NCBI GenBank assembly: GCA_022616615.1
Contig: JAKEER010000426.1
Coordinates: 1 to 33,431, forward strand
Source of the DNA: Acidobacteriota bacterium
Lineage (GTDB): Bacteria; Acidobacteriota; Terriglobia; Versatilivoradales; Versatilivoraceae
DNA: 33,431 nt
Reading direction: 5' to 3'
The number at the start of each line of letters is the position of its first letter. The first letter of the stretch is position 1. The position numbers and the translations under genes are program-made. A model generated the notes under the pieces. The model ran no database searches, was not told the DNA's origin, and worked only from the letters and a program-made list of their open reading frames with translations. Shown piece by piece: positions 7,897 through 17,291 of the stretch.

Positions 7897-10311
7897 ATGT
7901 TTAACAAGTTGAAAGAAAAACCAGATACAGTCACCTTGCCGATGGTACCCATCCGGGACGTCGTATTATTCCCATACATGATGATCCCGTTCGTAATCGG
8001 GCGTCCGGCTTCGGTGAAGGCGTTGGAGGTTGCCTTCAACGGTGACAAGCGCATTTTTCTGGCGACCCAGCACGACGCTTCAATCGACGATCCCAAGCCG
8101 TCTGAAATTTATGCGGTGGGCACCGTCGCCAATATCGTCCAAAGTTTGCGTTTGCCTGACGGCAACATCAAAGTCTTGGTCGAGGGCGTCGAAAGAGCCA
8201 AGGCCATTCAGGTCTACGACGAAGATCACTACTTGAAAGCGTTGCTCCGACCGGCCCCGGCCGGCCCTTCTCAGGCAGCCAGCGAGACCCTGGTCACCAA
8301 AGTCACTGCGCTTTTCGAGCAGTACGTGAAGCTGAGCCAGAACTTGAATTACGACACCATGTTGTCGGCGGTTCGCGTTGAAGATGCCAGCCGTCTGTCA
8401 GACACCATTGCCGCCAATCTCGCTGTCAGTATCGAAGAGAAGCAGGAATTGCTGGAGGTTTTCAGCCCCATCGACCGGCTCAACCGGCTCTGCGACATCC
8501 TTGACGTCGAGATTGAGAAGCTCAACATGGACCGGGCTATCAACTCGCGTGTCAAGCGCCAGATGGAAAAAGCGCAAAAGGAGTATTACCTCAACGAGAA
8601 AATGAAGGCGATTCAGAAGGAACTCGGTCGCAACGAGAAGTCGGAGATCGACGAGCTGAAGAAAAAGATTGAAGCGGCTGGTATGCCGAAGGAGACGCTG
8701 GAAAAGGCCCTGCAGGAGCTGAAACGGCTGGAGATGATGCCGCCCATGTCAGCCGAATCCACGGTCTCAAGAAACTATATCGACTGGCTGCTTGCTGTTC
8801 CCTGGAAGAAGCGCTCCAAGGAGATTCACAATCTGGAGCGAGGCGAGAAGGTGCTGGAAGCCGATCATTACGGCCTGGAGAAGATCAAAGAGCGCATCAT
8901 CGAGTTCTTGGCGGTCCGTCAGTTGGTGAAAAATCCCAAGGGTTCGATTCTCTGCTTTATAGGGCCTCCCGGAGTTGGGAAAAGCTCGCTGGCCACCTCA
9001 ATTGCCAGGGCAACGGGCCGGAAGTTTGTCCGTCTGTCTTTGGGGGGCGTGCGCGATGAAGCGGAAATCCGCGGCCATCGCCGCACCTATATTGGCGCGT
9101 TGCCCGGACAGATTATCCAGATGATGAAAAAGGCAGGAACCAAGAATCCCGTCTTCCTGCTGGACGAAGTTGACAAGATGAGCATGGACTTCCGGGGCGA
9201 CCCATCAGCCGCTCTGCTCGAGGTTCTGGATCCGGAGCAGAATCATTCCTTCGTGGACCACTATCTCGACGTCGAATATGATCTCTCGCAGATCATGTTC
9301 ATCGCCACGGCTAACGTCATTCACACCATTCCCCAGCCACTGCAGGATCGCATGGAGGTGATCCGAATTTCGGGTTACACCGAAGCGGAAAAGCTCGAAA
9401 TCGCCAAGCGCTACCTGGTGAAAAAGCAGATTGCCGCCAACGGTCTCAGCGAACAGAATGCCACTTTTACTGATGAAGCGATTCTGGGCATCATCCAAAA
9501 CTACACGCGCGAGGCCGGGGTTCGAAACCTCGAGCGCGAGATTGCGTCAGTTTGCCGGAAAATTGCCAAGAAGGTCGTCAAGGAAGGTAACCAAATCGCC
9601 GTGACGGTTGGGCCAGAGAATCTGAAAGAGTATTTGGGTGTTCTCAAGTTTCGCAAATCCAAGTCTGAAGAAAAGAACGAAGTCGGTTTCGCAACTGGCT
9701 TGGCTTGGACCGAAGTCGGTGGCGAAGTGCTGGCCACTGAGGCGAGCCTGATGGATGGGAAGGGGCGGCTGACGCTCACGGGCAAGTTGGGCGACGTCAT
9801 GCAAGAGTCCGCTCAGGCAGCCATGAGCTATGTGCGGTCGCGAGCGAATTCGCTCGGCATCTCGCGGGAATTCTATCGCCGCTACGACTTACATATCCAT
9901 GTTCCGGAAGGCGCCATTCCGAAAGACGGGCCATCCGCAGGCATTACCATGGCAACTGCCCTGGTGTCGGCCTTGACAAAGAATCCTGTGCGCAGCGATG
10001 TCGCCATGACGGGCGAAATTACGCTGCGCGGAAAAGTCCTTCCCATCGGCGGCGTGAAAGAAAAACTTCTCGCAGCGCATCGCGCCGGAATGAAGACGAT
10101 TGTGCTGCCTCGGGAAAACGAAAAGGATCTGGCTGAGATCCCGAAGAACATTCAGGATCAGTTCTCGATCCATTTCGTGGAAACCATGGATGAAGTTCTG
10201 AAGATCGCGTTGGAACTGCCGGTGCAGGTTCTGGAGGAGACGCAAGAGGATATCGACAAGTACAAGGGAGCGATTGAGAGCGATTACTCCCAGGAATCTG
10301 TCACGCATTGA
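7897..10311 (+). CDS. lon: ATP-dependent protease Lon (LonA type)
   Basis: The 804-residue protein has the standard LonA length. Domains run in order: N-terminal substrate-binding LAN domain ([18 protein letters not shown] near the start), a coiled-coil region around residues 220-290, the AAA+ module with Walker A GPPGVGKS (356-363) and Walker [12 protein letters not shown], and a C-terminal serine-lysine protease. The dyad is S680 in [14 protein letters not shown] and K723 in [14 protein letters not shown]. Lon removes misfolded and short-lived regulatory proteins in the cytosol. It starts 70 bases after clpX. Its TGA stop overlaps the TTG start of engB by four bases. Confidence 0.97.
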   Translation: MFNKLKEKPDTVTLPMVPIRDVVLFPYMMIPFVIGRPASVKALEVAFNGDKRIFLATQHDASIDDPKPSEIYAVGTVANIVQSLRLPDGNIKVLVEGVERAKAIQVYDEDHYLKALLRPAPAGPSQAASETLVTKVTALFEQYVKLSQNLNYDTMLSAVRVEDASRLSDTIAANLAVSIEEKQELLEVFSPIDRLNRLCDILDVEIEKLNMDRAINSRVKRQMEKAQKEYYLNEKMKAIQKELGRNEKSEIDELKKKIEAAGMPKETLEKALQELKRLEMMPPMSAESTVSRNYIDWLLAVPWKKRSKEIHNLERGEKVLEADHYGLEKIKERIIEFLAVRQLVKNPKGSILCFIGPPGVGKSSLATSIARATGRKFVRLSLGGVRDEAEIRGHRRTYIGALPGQIIQMMKKAGTKNPVFLLDEVDKMSMDFRGDPSAALLEVLDPEQNHSFVDHYLDVEYDLSQIMFIATANVIHTIPQPLQDRMEVIRISGYTEAEKLEIAKRYLVKKQIAANGLSEQNATFTDEAILGIIQNYTREAGVRNLEREIASVCRKIAKKVVKEGNQIAVTVGPENLKEYLGVLKFRKSKSEEKNEVGFATGLAWTEVGGEVLATEASLMDGKGRLTLTGKLGDVMQESAQAAMSYVRSRANSLGISREFYRRYDLHIHVPEGAIPKDGPSAGITMATALVSALTKNPVRSDVAMTGEITLRGKVLPIGGVKEKLLAAHRAGMKTIVLPRENEKDLAEIPKNIQDQFSIHFVETMDEVLKIALELPVQVLEETQEDIDKYKGAIESDYSQESVTH

Positions 10312-10898
10312 AGATTCTTTCTGCTGAATTTGTCTGCAGCGCGGTTCAACCCAGCCAGTGTCCGCAGGAAAGCCTTCCTGAAGTCGCCTTCATTGGCCGG
10401 TCGAACGTCGGAAAGTCCAGTTTGATTAATGCTCTGTTGCGCCAAAAAGGATTGGCTCGAACCAGTGCGACGCCGGGCCGAACGCAGCAGATAAACTTTT
10501 TCCGCATCAATCACAGATTTTTGTTTGTGGATTTGCCGGGATATGGTTATGCTAAGGTTCCTCAAGCCTTAAAACAGTCTTGGAGGAGCCTCATTGAGAG
10601 TTATCTCAGGGGCCGGAAGCAACTGGCACACTGCGTCTTGATCGTTGATTCCCGCATTGGTCCAACGGAACTCGACTTGGAACAGGCAGCGTGGTTTCAA
10701 CGCAATCTCCTTCCCTTCTTCATTGTTTCTACAAAATCCGATAAACTATCCAAAGTTGAGTTGCAGAAATCGATCATTCACACCCAGAGCCTTTGCCCCG
10801 ATCATTCCATCGTGGCTTTCTCAGCAACCCGCAATACCGGCCGCGAGCAGGTGTGGGCGCTGCTCTACCCTCATATCAGCATGACAACGCTTTCATAG
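10308..10898 (+). CDS. engB: ribosome biogenesis GTP-binding protein EngB/YsxC
   Basis: This 196-residue GTPase is required for large ribosomal subunit assembly. G motifs are complete: G1 GRSNVGKS (residues 30-37), G2 Thr in SATPGRTQ, G3 [10 protein letters not shown] and G4 STKSDKL. Translation starts at TTG within a TTGA overlap with the lon stop, which indicates translational coupling to lon. The alternative is an internal start, but that would cut into the first beta strand ([12 protein letters not shown]). A 128-base gap precedes rho. Confidence 0.93.
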   Translation: MKILSAEFVCSAVQPSQCPQESLPEVAFIGRSNVGKSSLINALLRQKGLARTSATPGRTQQINFFRINHRFLFVDLPGYGYAKVPQALKQSWRSLIESYLRGRKQLAHCVLIVDSRIGPTELDLEQAAWFQRNLLPFFIVSTKSDKLSKVELQKSIIHTQSLCPDHSIVAFSATRNTGREQVWALLYPHISMTTLS

Positions 10899-11026
10899 TC
10901 ATTTCAAGTTTTCCGGACAATCATTTTTGCCAACAATCTTCGTTGATCCAAACCACATCTTGATTTTTTCCATTTCATTTTCCGCGAAGGCTGCACGCCC
11001 GCGTAGAAAAATCCCAAGGAGTTTGT

Positions 11027-12280
11027 ATGGACATTGCTGAACTCAAAGAAATGAACATTGCGGCGCTGACGCAGATTGCCAAGGACCTTAACGTCGTGGG
11101 CGCGACCGGCATGCGGAAGCAGGAGCTCATCTTCAAGATTCTGCAGGCACAGACCGAGAAGAGCGGCCTGATCTTTTCCGAAGGCGTGCTGGAAACGCTT
11201 CCCGATGGGTTCGGATTCCTGCGTGCGCCCGATTACAATTACCTTCCAGGGCCGGACGATATCTATGTCTCCCCTTCGCAGATCCGTAAGTTTGACCTGC
11301 ACACCGGTGACACGGTTTCAGGGCAGATCCGTCCCCCCAAAGACGGGGAACGCTACTTCGCGCTGATCAAAGTTGAGGCCATCAACTTCGAGCATCCAGA
11401 CGTTGCACGCAATAAGATCTTCTTTGACAATCTCACGCCGCTTTATCCGAATCAACGGGTCAAACTGGAAACGACTTCCGACAATCTGTCTGCCCGTGTC
11501 ATGGATTTGATGGTGCCCATCGGCAAAGGGCAGCGCGGTTTGATTGTTTCCCCGCCGCGTACGGGAAAAACCATGCTGCTGCAAACCATCGCGAATTCCG
11601 TCACGCAGAACCATCCCGAAGTGATTCTGATCGTGTTGCTGATCGACGAGCGGCCGGAAGAAGTGACGGACATGCAGCGGTCTGTGAACGGCGAAGTGAT
11701 CAGCTCCACGTTCGACGAGCCCGCCACCCGTCACGTCCAAGTGGCGGAGATGGTGATTGAAAAAGCCAAGCGCCTGGTGGAGCATAAGAGGGACGTGGTC
11801 ATTTTGCTGGACTCCATCACGCGTTTGGCGCGCGCCTATAACACGATTGTTCCACCTTCAGGAAAAGTGCTCTCCGGCGGCGTGGACTCGAACGCGTTGC
11901 AGCGTCCGAAACGGTTCTTCGGCGCAGCCCGCAACATTGAAGAGGGCGGCAGTTTGACCATCATCGCCACTGCGCTGATTGACACCGGAAGCCGCATGGA
12001 CGACGTCATCTTTGAAGAGTTCAAAGGCACGGGCAACATGGAAGTCCACCTGGAGCGCAAGCTGGTGGAGAAGCGCGTATTTCCTGCAATCGATATCAAC
12101 CGCTCCGGAACCCGCAAGGAAGAGCTGCTGATGCCCAAGGATGAATTGAATCGCGTCTGGGTGCTGCGGAAAGTTTTGAACCCCCTGTCGCCGGTGGAGA
12201 CTATGGAACTCCTGCTCGACAGGCTTTCCAAGAAAAAGAGCAACTCAGACTTCCTGTCCTCCATGAGCAACGGGGGATGA
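11027..12280 (+). CDS. rho: transcription termination factor Rho
   Basis: This 417-residue hexameric RNA helicase terminates Rho-dependent transcripts. It has an N-terminal Rho_N helical domain ([20 protein letters not shown]), a cold-shock-like RNA-binding domain ([23 protein letters not shown]) and a RecA-type ATPase with Walker A SPPRTGKT (175-182) and Walker [12 protein letters not shown]. The Q-loop and R-loop regions ([34 protein letters not shown]) are present. It has no large N-terminal insertion of the kind seen in some high-GC groups. AAGGAG precedes the ATG. The 128-base pyrimidine-rich leader upstream shows no clear hairpin. Confidence 0.97.
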   Translation: MDIAELKEMNIAALTQIAKDLNVVGATGMRKQELIFKILQAQTEKSGLIFSEGVLETLPDGFGFLRAPDYNYLPGPDDIYVSPSQIRKFDLHTGDTVSGQIRPPKDGERYFALIKVEAINFEHPDVARNKIFFDNLTPLYPNQRVKLETTSDNLSARVMDLMVPIGKGQRGLIVSPPRTGKTMLLQTIANSVTQNHPEVILIVLLIDERPEEVTDMQRSVNGEVISSTFDEPATRHVQVAEMVIEKAKRLVEHKRDVVILLDSITRLARAYNTIVPPSGKVLSGGVDSNALQRPKRFFGAARNIEEGGSLTIIATALIDTGSRMDDVIFEEFKGTGNMEVHLERKLVEKRVFPAIDINRSGTRKEELLMPKDELNRVWVLRKVLNPLSPVETMELLLDRLSKKKSNSDFLSSMSNGG

Positions 12281-12282
12281 GG

Positions 12283-12440
12283 GAAGTTCGAACGACGAAG
12301 TACGAACGGCGAAGTTCGAATGACAAATTTCGGATGATCATCCACTGAAAGACGCTTCCCCCTATTGGCCCTTCGTCTGTTCGTCCATCGCACTTCGCCA
12401 TTCGTACTTCACATTTCGTCCGCACTTCGCACTTCGTCCT
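12283..12440. repeat. tandem degenerate GAAGTNCGAA repeats in inverted orientation between rho and cmk
   Basis: After the rho stop come three ~14-base units of the form GAAGTTCGAACGAC (12283-12324). From ~12371 to 12440 the same motif recurs on the opposite strand in about five degenerate copies. The two arms can pair over ~30 bases with few mismatches around a ~50-base loop. The spacer between two convergent genes could thus act as a bidirectional transcription barrier. The right arm runs into the 3' end of cmk, supplying its last ~10 codons. Confidence 0.65.
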
Positions 12441-13119
12441 TCTCCAGTTTTTCCACTAGCCTCAAAATTTCCTGCAATACTTCATCAATCGTCTTTCCCG
12501 ACGTGTCCAGATATACCGCATCATCTGCCTGGACAAGCGGCGAATCCGCCCGCTGGCTGTCTCGCCCGTCCCGTTCATTGATCTCGGCAACCGTTTCCTC
12601 CAATGTCAGCATGACACCTTTGCGCAAGTTCTCCTCATAGCGCCTCTGCGCTCGCGTCCGCTCCGAGGCATCGAGAAAAATCTTCAACTCGGCATCTGGG
12701 AAGACCTTGGTGCCAATGTCTCTTCCTTCCAGAACAACGGCTCCGTTTGCCCCCATCTGCTGCTGCGCTTGGACGAGAACCCTTCGCACCTCAGGAATTC
12801 CAGACACAATTGAGGCAGCTTGGCTGACCCTCTCGGCCCGGATTGTCTGCGTCACTTCCTCCCCGTCCAAGAAGACTCCACAGCCCTCCGGCGTGTCCTT
12901 GAGCTCAATTTGCGAGTTGCACGCTATGGAAACGATCTGTGCCTGGTCATCCAGTTTGGGATTGGCACGCAAAGCTTTCAGTCCGATGGCGCGATACATA
13001 GCTCCCGTGTCGATATACAAATAATTCAGCCGCCTTGCGAGCCGCTTGGCGATAGTACTCTTCCCTGCTCCTGACGGGCCGTCGATAGCGATAATCCAAC
13101 CGCGTTTTCTCTTGTCCAC
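12409..13119 (-). CDS. cmk: cytidylate kinase
   Basis: The 236-residue protein phosphorylates CMP and dCMP with ATP for nucleotide synthesis. The P-loop GPSGAGKST spans residues 14-22. Family landmarks are YLYIDTGAMYRAIGL (NMP-binding), VVLEGRDIGTKVFPDAELKIFLDAS and RAQRRYEE, then RDGRDSQRADSPLVQADDA. Translation starts at GTG 13119, with AGAGG 5 bases upstream. The last residues (KDEVRSADEM) are encoded by the repeat block that separates cmk from the convergent rho, so the C-terminus has probably drifted. It lies 159 bases downstream of the glycosyltransferase gene on the same strand. Confidence 0.95.
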   Translation of the reverse strand: MDKRKRGWIIAIDGPSGAGKSTIAKRLARRLNYLYIDTGAMYRAIGLKALRANPKLDDQAQIVSIACNSQIELKDTPEGCGVFLDGEEVTQTIRAERVSQAASIVSGIPEVRRVLVQAQQQMGANGAVVLEGRDIGTKVFPDAELKIFLDASERTRAQRRYEENLRKGVMLTLEETVAEINERDGRDSQRADSPLVQADDAVYLDTSGKTIDEVLQEILRLVEKLEKDEVRSADEM

Positions 13120-13278
13120 GGGAGCCTCTAACCGATAGGAGATTCAGATCGCGAAGCGAGTGCGAGGGGGTTGTCATCTCATCCGCCCACGGACTGCAGG
13201 ACACACCCGAAGCTCCGGGAACTAGCCTTGCGCAAGAGCTGCCTTGCGTCATCTCCCGACCTTGATGAACCTGAAACC

Positions 13279-14793
13279 TCAAGTTCTTCTGTCTTCTGCT
13301 TCGCCAAATGCCAATGCAGCTAGGAATACAACCTGCGGCAAAACGTGCAGCAGGAGCCGGCTAGCCGACGTCCTCAAATGCCACGTCACATCATAGGGCG
13401 GCACGGTGTAGGGTGTAATCAAATAAACACTCGTATAGGCTGCCAGCGTCATTCCAACAGCCAAGAGAAGGAATACTGCCGGCGGACGGGACAATATCTT
13501 CCAGCGCAACACAACCGCCGCAAGAAACAGAAGCCACACCAGGTTCCAGTTCTTTGGACCGAAGACTTGAGTCTGAAAGTGGTACAAGATCGGGCCAATT
13601 CGACTTAAAATCTTCCCATCGAGCCCCGCGATAAAGGCTTCCTTGTTGATCACATCGTTTCGAAAGTTGAGCGAACCCGTGAAAAGATACCACGGCAACA
13701 GGACGGCGGTCAGAATGCAAAGATAGATTCCAAAGCTAGCCAGCCGACTCCGCCTCGTGACAGGCGCGCCTGAAAGCAAGGCTGCGGCAAGCCAGAGCAG
13801 ATGGATGCCGCTCAGAACCAAACCCTCATTCTTTGTCAGACCGGCAAAACCGGTGAGCAATGCTGAAATAGCGAGAAACAAACGGTTATCCCTGGTTTGC
13901 CAAAGGTACAGATAAAAGCTGCCGGCGCCAAAATAAAAGCTCACCACAACATCGGCATACCCGTTTGTGGCTTGTTCAGAAAAATAGGGAATCGAAACCA
14001 GCAGGAAGCAAGAAAGAAGGCAGCTTTGCCAGCTCTGTCCTGCCCTGCGAAGCGAAGTCACGAGCACCCCCAGAGAGCCAGTCAGAAAAAGAGGAAAGAC
14101 CAATTTGGCACTAGCTTCACTCAGGTTGCCGGCAGAGCGATAGACATAACTTTCCAGCAGCGGGACGAGCAGCGGGTAGTCGGGATGAAACACTTGGTAA
14201 TGCGGATTCCGCAGAAAATCCTTGGGAATTTCTCGCGCGAGAAAAATGGCCTTAGCTTTGAGGCCCCAGTTGGCGACGGCATCATAAGCTTCCATGGGCA
14301 GAAGCCAAGCCCTGAAGAAGACACGAAGCAGCTCGAACGCTATGGCCGCAATGAGAAGCCATTCAAACCAGCCGAAAGGTGCGATGACGGTGCGCCGGGA
14401 AGTTGCGACAACAGAATCAGCTTCGGAACGAGGCTTATCCCCGGTCGCATGCCCAGCCACACCACCGCTTGAGGCTAGGCGGCCTAGAATCATTCCAAGT
14501 GTACTGCGAACGCGTTGTAGGCCGGCTTCTCTGACTTGGCGCGTTCTTTTTAACAGATACAAGAGCCCGCAAAACCCGAGCAATGGAAGAATCAACCCAG
14601 CCGCAGAAAACGAGATTCCAATGACTTGGTAAACAAGCATCTCCCAAGCCAACATCCCGGCTCCAAGACCATATCCGAGCGCGAATGTTTCGAGAGGCCG
14701 CAGAACACCGGGCTGGTCGAGTGTCCAAAGAAGCAAGCAGCCGGCCAGGGTTACTGGGGCCAGGGAGACAAGTCCGAGGAAGATTTCTGTCAT
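13279..14793 (-). CDS. multi-pass membrane glycosyltransferase-like protein (GT-C fold, family 39 style)
   Basis: The 504-residue protein has about ten to twelve hydrophobic segments spread over its length. The loop after the third or fourth helix reads MEAYDAVANWGLKAKAIF, then HYQVFHPDYPLLVPLLESY. Acidic residues in the first periplasmic loop and the PDYPLL pattern are typical of GT-C enzymes that transfer sugars from polyprenyl-phosphate donors. The central LTGFAGLTKNEGLVL is also common in this group. It begins at an ATG that overlaps the stop of the small upstream gene (ATGA), so the two are translated together. Donor and acceptor cannot be read from the sequence; cell-surface glycan or protein glycosylation is likely. 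Confidence 0.75.
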   Translation of the reverse strand: MTEIFLGLVSLAPVTLAGCLLLWTLDQPGVLRPLETFALGYGLGAGMLAWEMLVYQVIGISFSAAGLILPLLGFCGLLYLLKRTRQVREAGLQRVRSTLGMILGRLASSGGVAGHATGDKPRSEADSVVATSRRTVIAPFGWFEWLLIAAIAFELLRVFFRAWLLPMEAYDAVANWGLKAKAIFLAREIPKDFLRNPHYQVFHPDYPLLVPLLESYVYRSAGNLSEASAKLVFPLFLTGSLGVLVTSLRRAGQSWQSCLLSCFLLVSIPYFSEQATNGYADVVVSFYFGAGSFYLYLWQTRDNRLFLAISALLTGFAGLTKNEGLVLSGIHLLWLAAALLSGAPVTRRSRLASFGIYLCILTAVLLPWYLFTGSLNFRNDVINKEAFIAGLDGKILSRIGPILYHFQTQVFGPKNWNLVWLLFLAAVVLRWKILSRPPAVFLLLAVGMTLAAYTSVYLITPYTVPPYDVTWHLRTSASRLLLHVLPQVVFLAALAFGEAEDRRT

Positions 14794-15212
14794 TTAGCAC
14801 CTGGTTGACTGCTTCTCAGGATGAAACTGCCCGGGGCCAGAAGCGCAAACTCCCGTGTATTTTCTTCCCAGTAGCCGGGAGTTTCATAGACCAGGATGTA
14901 TTCGGCGTTTTCACTGACTAGGCAGGGATACAAGAAGTAGAAGGCCCGCACCTTGGCAATCGAAGCGTAATCGATCCCAACCAACCGGAACGTCGAGCCC
15001 TCTGGAAGCTTGCCTTTGCAGAACCGCAGGAATGAATAGAACTCGTCGCCGTAAGCGGCGGCCCTGCGGCCATCGGCGTCGGATCGCATCAAGGCGAGCC
15101 AGTCCTTCCAGACCGCAGGATTCTTTCCCAGAGGCCAAACCAGAAAAAAGAGCCAAACAGGAACCCAGAGCCCGAGAATGATACGCCAAGCAGTGGTTGG
15201 TTTCTCAGCCAA
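14790..15212 (-). CDS. small single-pass membrane protein coupled to the glycosyltransferase
   Basis: The 140-residue protein has one N-terminal transmembrane helix (WRIILGLWVPVWLFFLVWPL) and a soluble, probably extracytoplasmic domain containing FRLVGIDYASIAKVRAFYFLYP and EYILVYETPGYWEEN. I do not know a named family. The start is placed at TTG 15212, with AGGAG 7 bases upstream. The frame is open to an ATG at 15341, but that extension crosses a strong hairpin and has Arg/Pro-rich, non-protein-like composition. The ATGA overlap with the next gene suggests a two-component glycan-modifying membrane unit. Confidence 0.65.
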   Translation of the reverse strand: MAEKPTTAWRIILGLWVPVWLFFLVWPLGKNPAVWKDWLALMRSDADGRRAAAYGDEFYSFLRFCKGKLPEGSTFRLVGIDYASIAKVRAFYFLYPCLVSENAEYILVYETPGYWEENTREFALLAPGSFILRSSQPGAK

Positions 15213-15695
15213 TCGGATCTCCTGGAGTACCAAAGGTCGGCAGTTGCCAGCGCAGAATCTACCATTCTCCTCGGCGGGACGCCGAGGTTTTAGAGCCCGA
15301 GAGGAGCCGGACCATTGCAGCCACCTGCGAACATTCGCCACAAGAGCGCGGCAGCCCGTGCTCCTGGGAAGCCGGAAACCGGCACAACTGCGGCTGAAGT
15401 TCTACACCGTGACGTACAGAAGACGGCGATTCTGGGCTGACAATGGCTGTCCAGTGCGAATGACAGCCACTGACACAAGCGAATGTCGACTAAAGACCCG
15501 ACTCAACACACCGTTCTTTTGGGGTGCGGGTGTTTCAGCGCCCCAGGCTTGGCGCACTACTAGCGAGGAAACGGCGGCCTCCTGCTGCTGCACGTCTCCG
15601 TACGTCAGTTTCGATTGCTCCCAATGTCTTGATTCAGCTTAACAATCTTCCTGCGCCCGCATAGAATGAAGCGATCAATGTCCGGAGGCCTAGTC
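15213..15695. other. 483-base divergent intergenic region
   Basis: This lies between the minus-strand membrane pair and the plus-strand Uma2 gene, so it should contain both promoters. I see no confident -35/-10 pair. It contains the hairpin listed at 15269-15291. Short frames across it have poor composition. Confidence 0.5.
15269..15291 (+). terminator. hairpin followed by a T run (terminator-like)
   Basis: A perfect 8-base stem, CCTCGGCG/CGCCGAGG, with a GGA loop is followed by TTTT on the plus strand. No plus-strand gene ends here, so it may instead block stray transcription or form part of the leader of the minus-strand genes. Confidence 0.4.
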
Positions 15696-16328
15696 ATGTC
15701 AAGGAAGCTTGTCGAAGAGTCCCAACACCGCGACCCACCTACGAACAAGATCAGCTTCGAGGAGTTTCTGGCGTGGAGTGATGAAGACACCTGGGCAGAA
15801 TGGGTGAACGGAGACGTCATCATGGTTTCACCAGCATCGACCAGACATCAGGAAGTAATGGCCTTTTTGCTGCACATTCTTGATTTATTCGTGCAATCGC
15901 GTGAGCTGGGAGTTGTGCTTTCGGCCCCTTTTTTGATGCACCTCCCGGAGCTCGACCGGGGACGGGAGCCCGATCTGCTTTTCGTCCGCCGTGAACGGGC
16001 TCACCTTATCGCGAAGACCCATCTTACCGGTCCCGCAGACCTGGTTGTAGAGATCGTCTCTGCGGAAAGCATCGGCCGAGACCGCGGCGAGAAGTTTGTG
16101 GAATACGAAAAGGCAGGTATTCCCGAGTACTGGCTCATCGACCCCGACCGTCAGCAAGCCGAATTCAACATGCTCGACGAATCCGGCCGCTACGGCCTCG
16201 GCTCAGTGGATGAAAAGGGAATCTTCCGCTCAAGGGTAGTTCCAGGCTTCTGGCTTCGGCCAGACTGGCTCTGGAAATCCCCGCTGCCACCGGCCCTCAC
16301 CATCCTGCGCGAGCTGAAAGTGATTTGA
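15696..16328 (+). CDS. Uma2 family protein (PD-(D/E)XK nuclease fold)
   Basis: The 210-residue protein belongs to the Uma2 (DUF820) family, common in cyanobacteria, Chloroflexi and Acidobacteria. It has a restriction-endonuclease fold and unknown physiological targets. Family hallmarks are visible: WAEWVNGDVIMVSPAS near the N-terminus, the metal-binding Asp in GREPDLLFVRRE, the E in DLVVEIVSAES, and DRGEKFVEYEKAGIPEYWLID. The ATG at 15696 is chosen because GGAGG lies 7 bases upstream; an ATG at 15666 in the same frame lacks a binding site. The gene stands alone and is followed by a long hairpin. Uma2 genes are often numerous and horizontally shuffled. Confidence 0.9.
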   Translation: MSRKLVEESQHRDPPTNKISFEEFLAWSDEDTWAEWVNGDVIMVSPASTRHQEVMAFLLHILDLFVQSRELGVVLSAPFLMHLPELDRGREPDLLFVRRERAHLIAKTHLTGPADLVVEIVSAESIGRDRGEKFVEYEKAGIPEYWLIDPDRQQAEFNMLDESGRYGLGSVDEKGIFRSRVVPGFWLRPDWLWKSPLPPALTILRELKVI

Positions 16329-16390
16329 TTGTCGCCAGAAGTGAAGTGAGTCTTGACTCTGCCCTGATGTTCTCGTTTTCTCCAGGTCTG

Positions 16391-16449
16391 AGAGCCCGAA
16401 GCGCCAGCGAGGGCCAGTCGCAATTACCCTCGCTGGCGCGCTTCGAGCT
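16391..16449. repeat. long hairpin downstream of the Uma2 gene
   Basis: Arms 16391-16413 and 16427-16449 are reverse complements, with a two-base bulge and one or two mismatches; the core arm is CGCCAGCGAGGG. The loop is ~13 bases. The stem could terminate the Uma2 transcript, though the T run after it is short. I recall very similar CGAAGCGCCAGCGAGGG hairpins being widely dispersed in Acidobacteria and Planctomycetes genomes. Confidence 0.7.
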
Positions 16450-16734
16450 TTCAAGGCCGTTGCCTCGGGGATGTATGTTCAAAGAATTTGAATCTCACCT
16501 TGCGCCAGCCGTTGTTTCTCGTCGGCAACAGTGGATTGGGACAGAAGGATGAGCAGTCCTGGAAACCAGCAAAGGTGTTTGAGTCTCATTTCTACTGTCA
16601 AAGTTGGAGTGCTTTCAGTAACGGCTCAGATACGTGTGGTGGATGCGGGGCAGCCCTCCCAAGGCATCCTGGGTCTCCCCGCCCGCTACCGCAGGCGGTA
16701 CTGACATAGGGAGCCGCTCGCGGCTGTCGGTACA

Positions 16735-16754
16735 CCACCCGCGGTAGCGGGTGG
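16735..16754. repeat. short perfect palindrome
   Basis: CCACCCGC and GCGGGTGG flank a 4-base loop, GGTA. A second partial arm at ~16673-16692 can compete for the right half, giving alternative structures. Confidence 0.6.
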
Positions 16755-16764
16755 CGGCGGGGGG

Positions 16765-17138
16765 CTGGAGATTGGACGTTTTCTGGTGTGTTCGAAGCTT
16801 GCAGAACGCGGGTTTCAGCCCACCAAGAGAGCAAATCAATCTTTCGTGCGTCATGCGCCCAAGAGTTGCAACGAAGCGGCTCCAGGCGCCCTTGAAGGGC
16901 GCGGGAAGGTAGCCTGGGGCAAGCGTCAGCGACGCCCCAGGGTGGCCGTCCATCCAATTCGGTTGCGCCCCGGCAGGGGTGCCGGAACGCCCGCTGGAGG
17001 CTGATCCCGCGCCCCTGCCGGGGCGGCAGAGTTCACGATGGTCCTGATCCCTGGGGCGCCGCGCGGGACCGCTGTCCCTCGCTCTGCCCCAGGCTACCGT
17101 CCATTGCCCCGTCCGGGGCAGAAATGTCCAATCTCCAG
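16765..17138. repeat. MITE-like element with terminal inverted repeats and nested internal palindromes
   Basis: Terminal arms are 16765-16786 (starting CTGGAGATTGGACG) and 17119-17138 (its reverse complement with few mismatches). Inside are two more nested inverted pairs: 16909-16920 with 17086-17097 (12 of 12, GTAGCCTGGGGC) and 16966-16980 with 17011-17025 (14 of 15). All are roughly concentric near position 16,950-17,000. There is no transposase. The same terminal motif bounds a second element at 25239-25508. Confidence 0.65.
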
Positions 17139-17291
17139 CCACCTGCGGTAGCGGATGGGGAGACACTGGCCCCACGCGTCCCTGAGCCATTACCGCACTT
17201 TCAGTTGTGTACAGGCACGGTCTTATTCGGGGATCTAGGCAACACCTCACACCAGTCTTTCTGACAACGGCTTCTGCCTCTGTCCCACAAT

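Larger units (their letters stand above)
16329..17291. other. 963-base intergenic stretch made largely of palindromic repeats
   Basis: No credible gene is present. It holds a long hairpin (16391-16449), a smaller palindrome (16735-16754) and a ~375-base nested inverted-repeat element (16765-17138), listed separately. Long frames on the minus strand here (up to 211 codons) are Pro/Arg-rich products of the repeats. Confidence 0.65.

Noticed and set aside
10899-11026. Possible riboswitch or attenuator in the rho leader
   Set aside because: I looked for a stable hairpin or known motif and saw only pyrimidine-rich sequence; Rho autoregulation is possible but not shown here.
12283-12440. Possible CRISPR array from regular repeats
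   Set aside because: Units are ~14 bases, degenerate, without unique spacers of constant length, in two orientations, and no cas genes are near.
15213-15341. 43-codon N-terminal extension of the small membrane protein
   Set aside because: Composition is Arg/Pro-rich, it crosses a perfect hairpin, and an AGGAG-preceded TTG gives a better start.
16549-16702. 51-codon plus-strand frame beginning MSSPGNQQRC
   Set aside because: AGG is too close to the ATG for a usable binding site, and the second half is repeat-derived.
16615-17250. 211-codon minus-strand frame
   Set aside because: It lies wholly within palindromic repeats, and its translation is Pro/Arg/Gly-rich with no family features.
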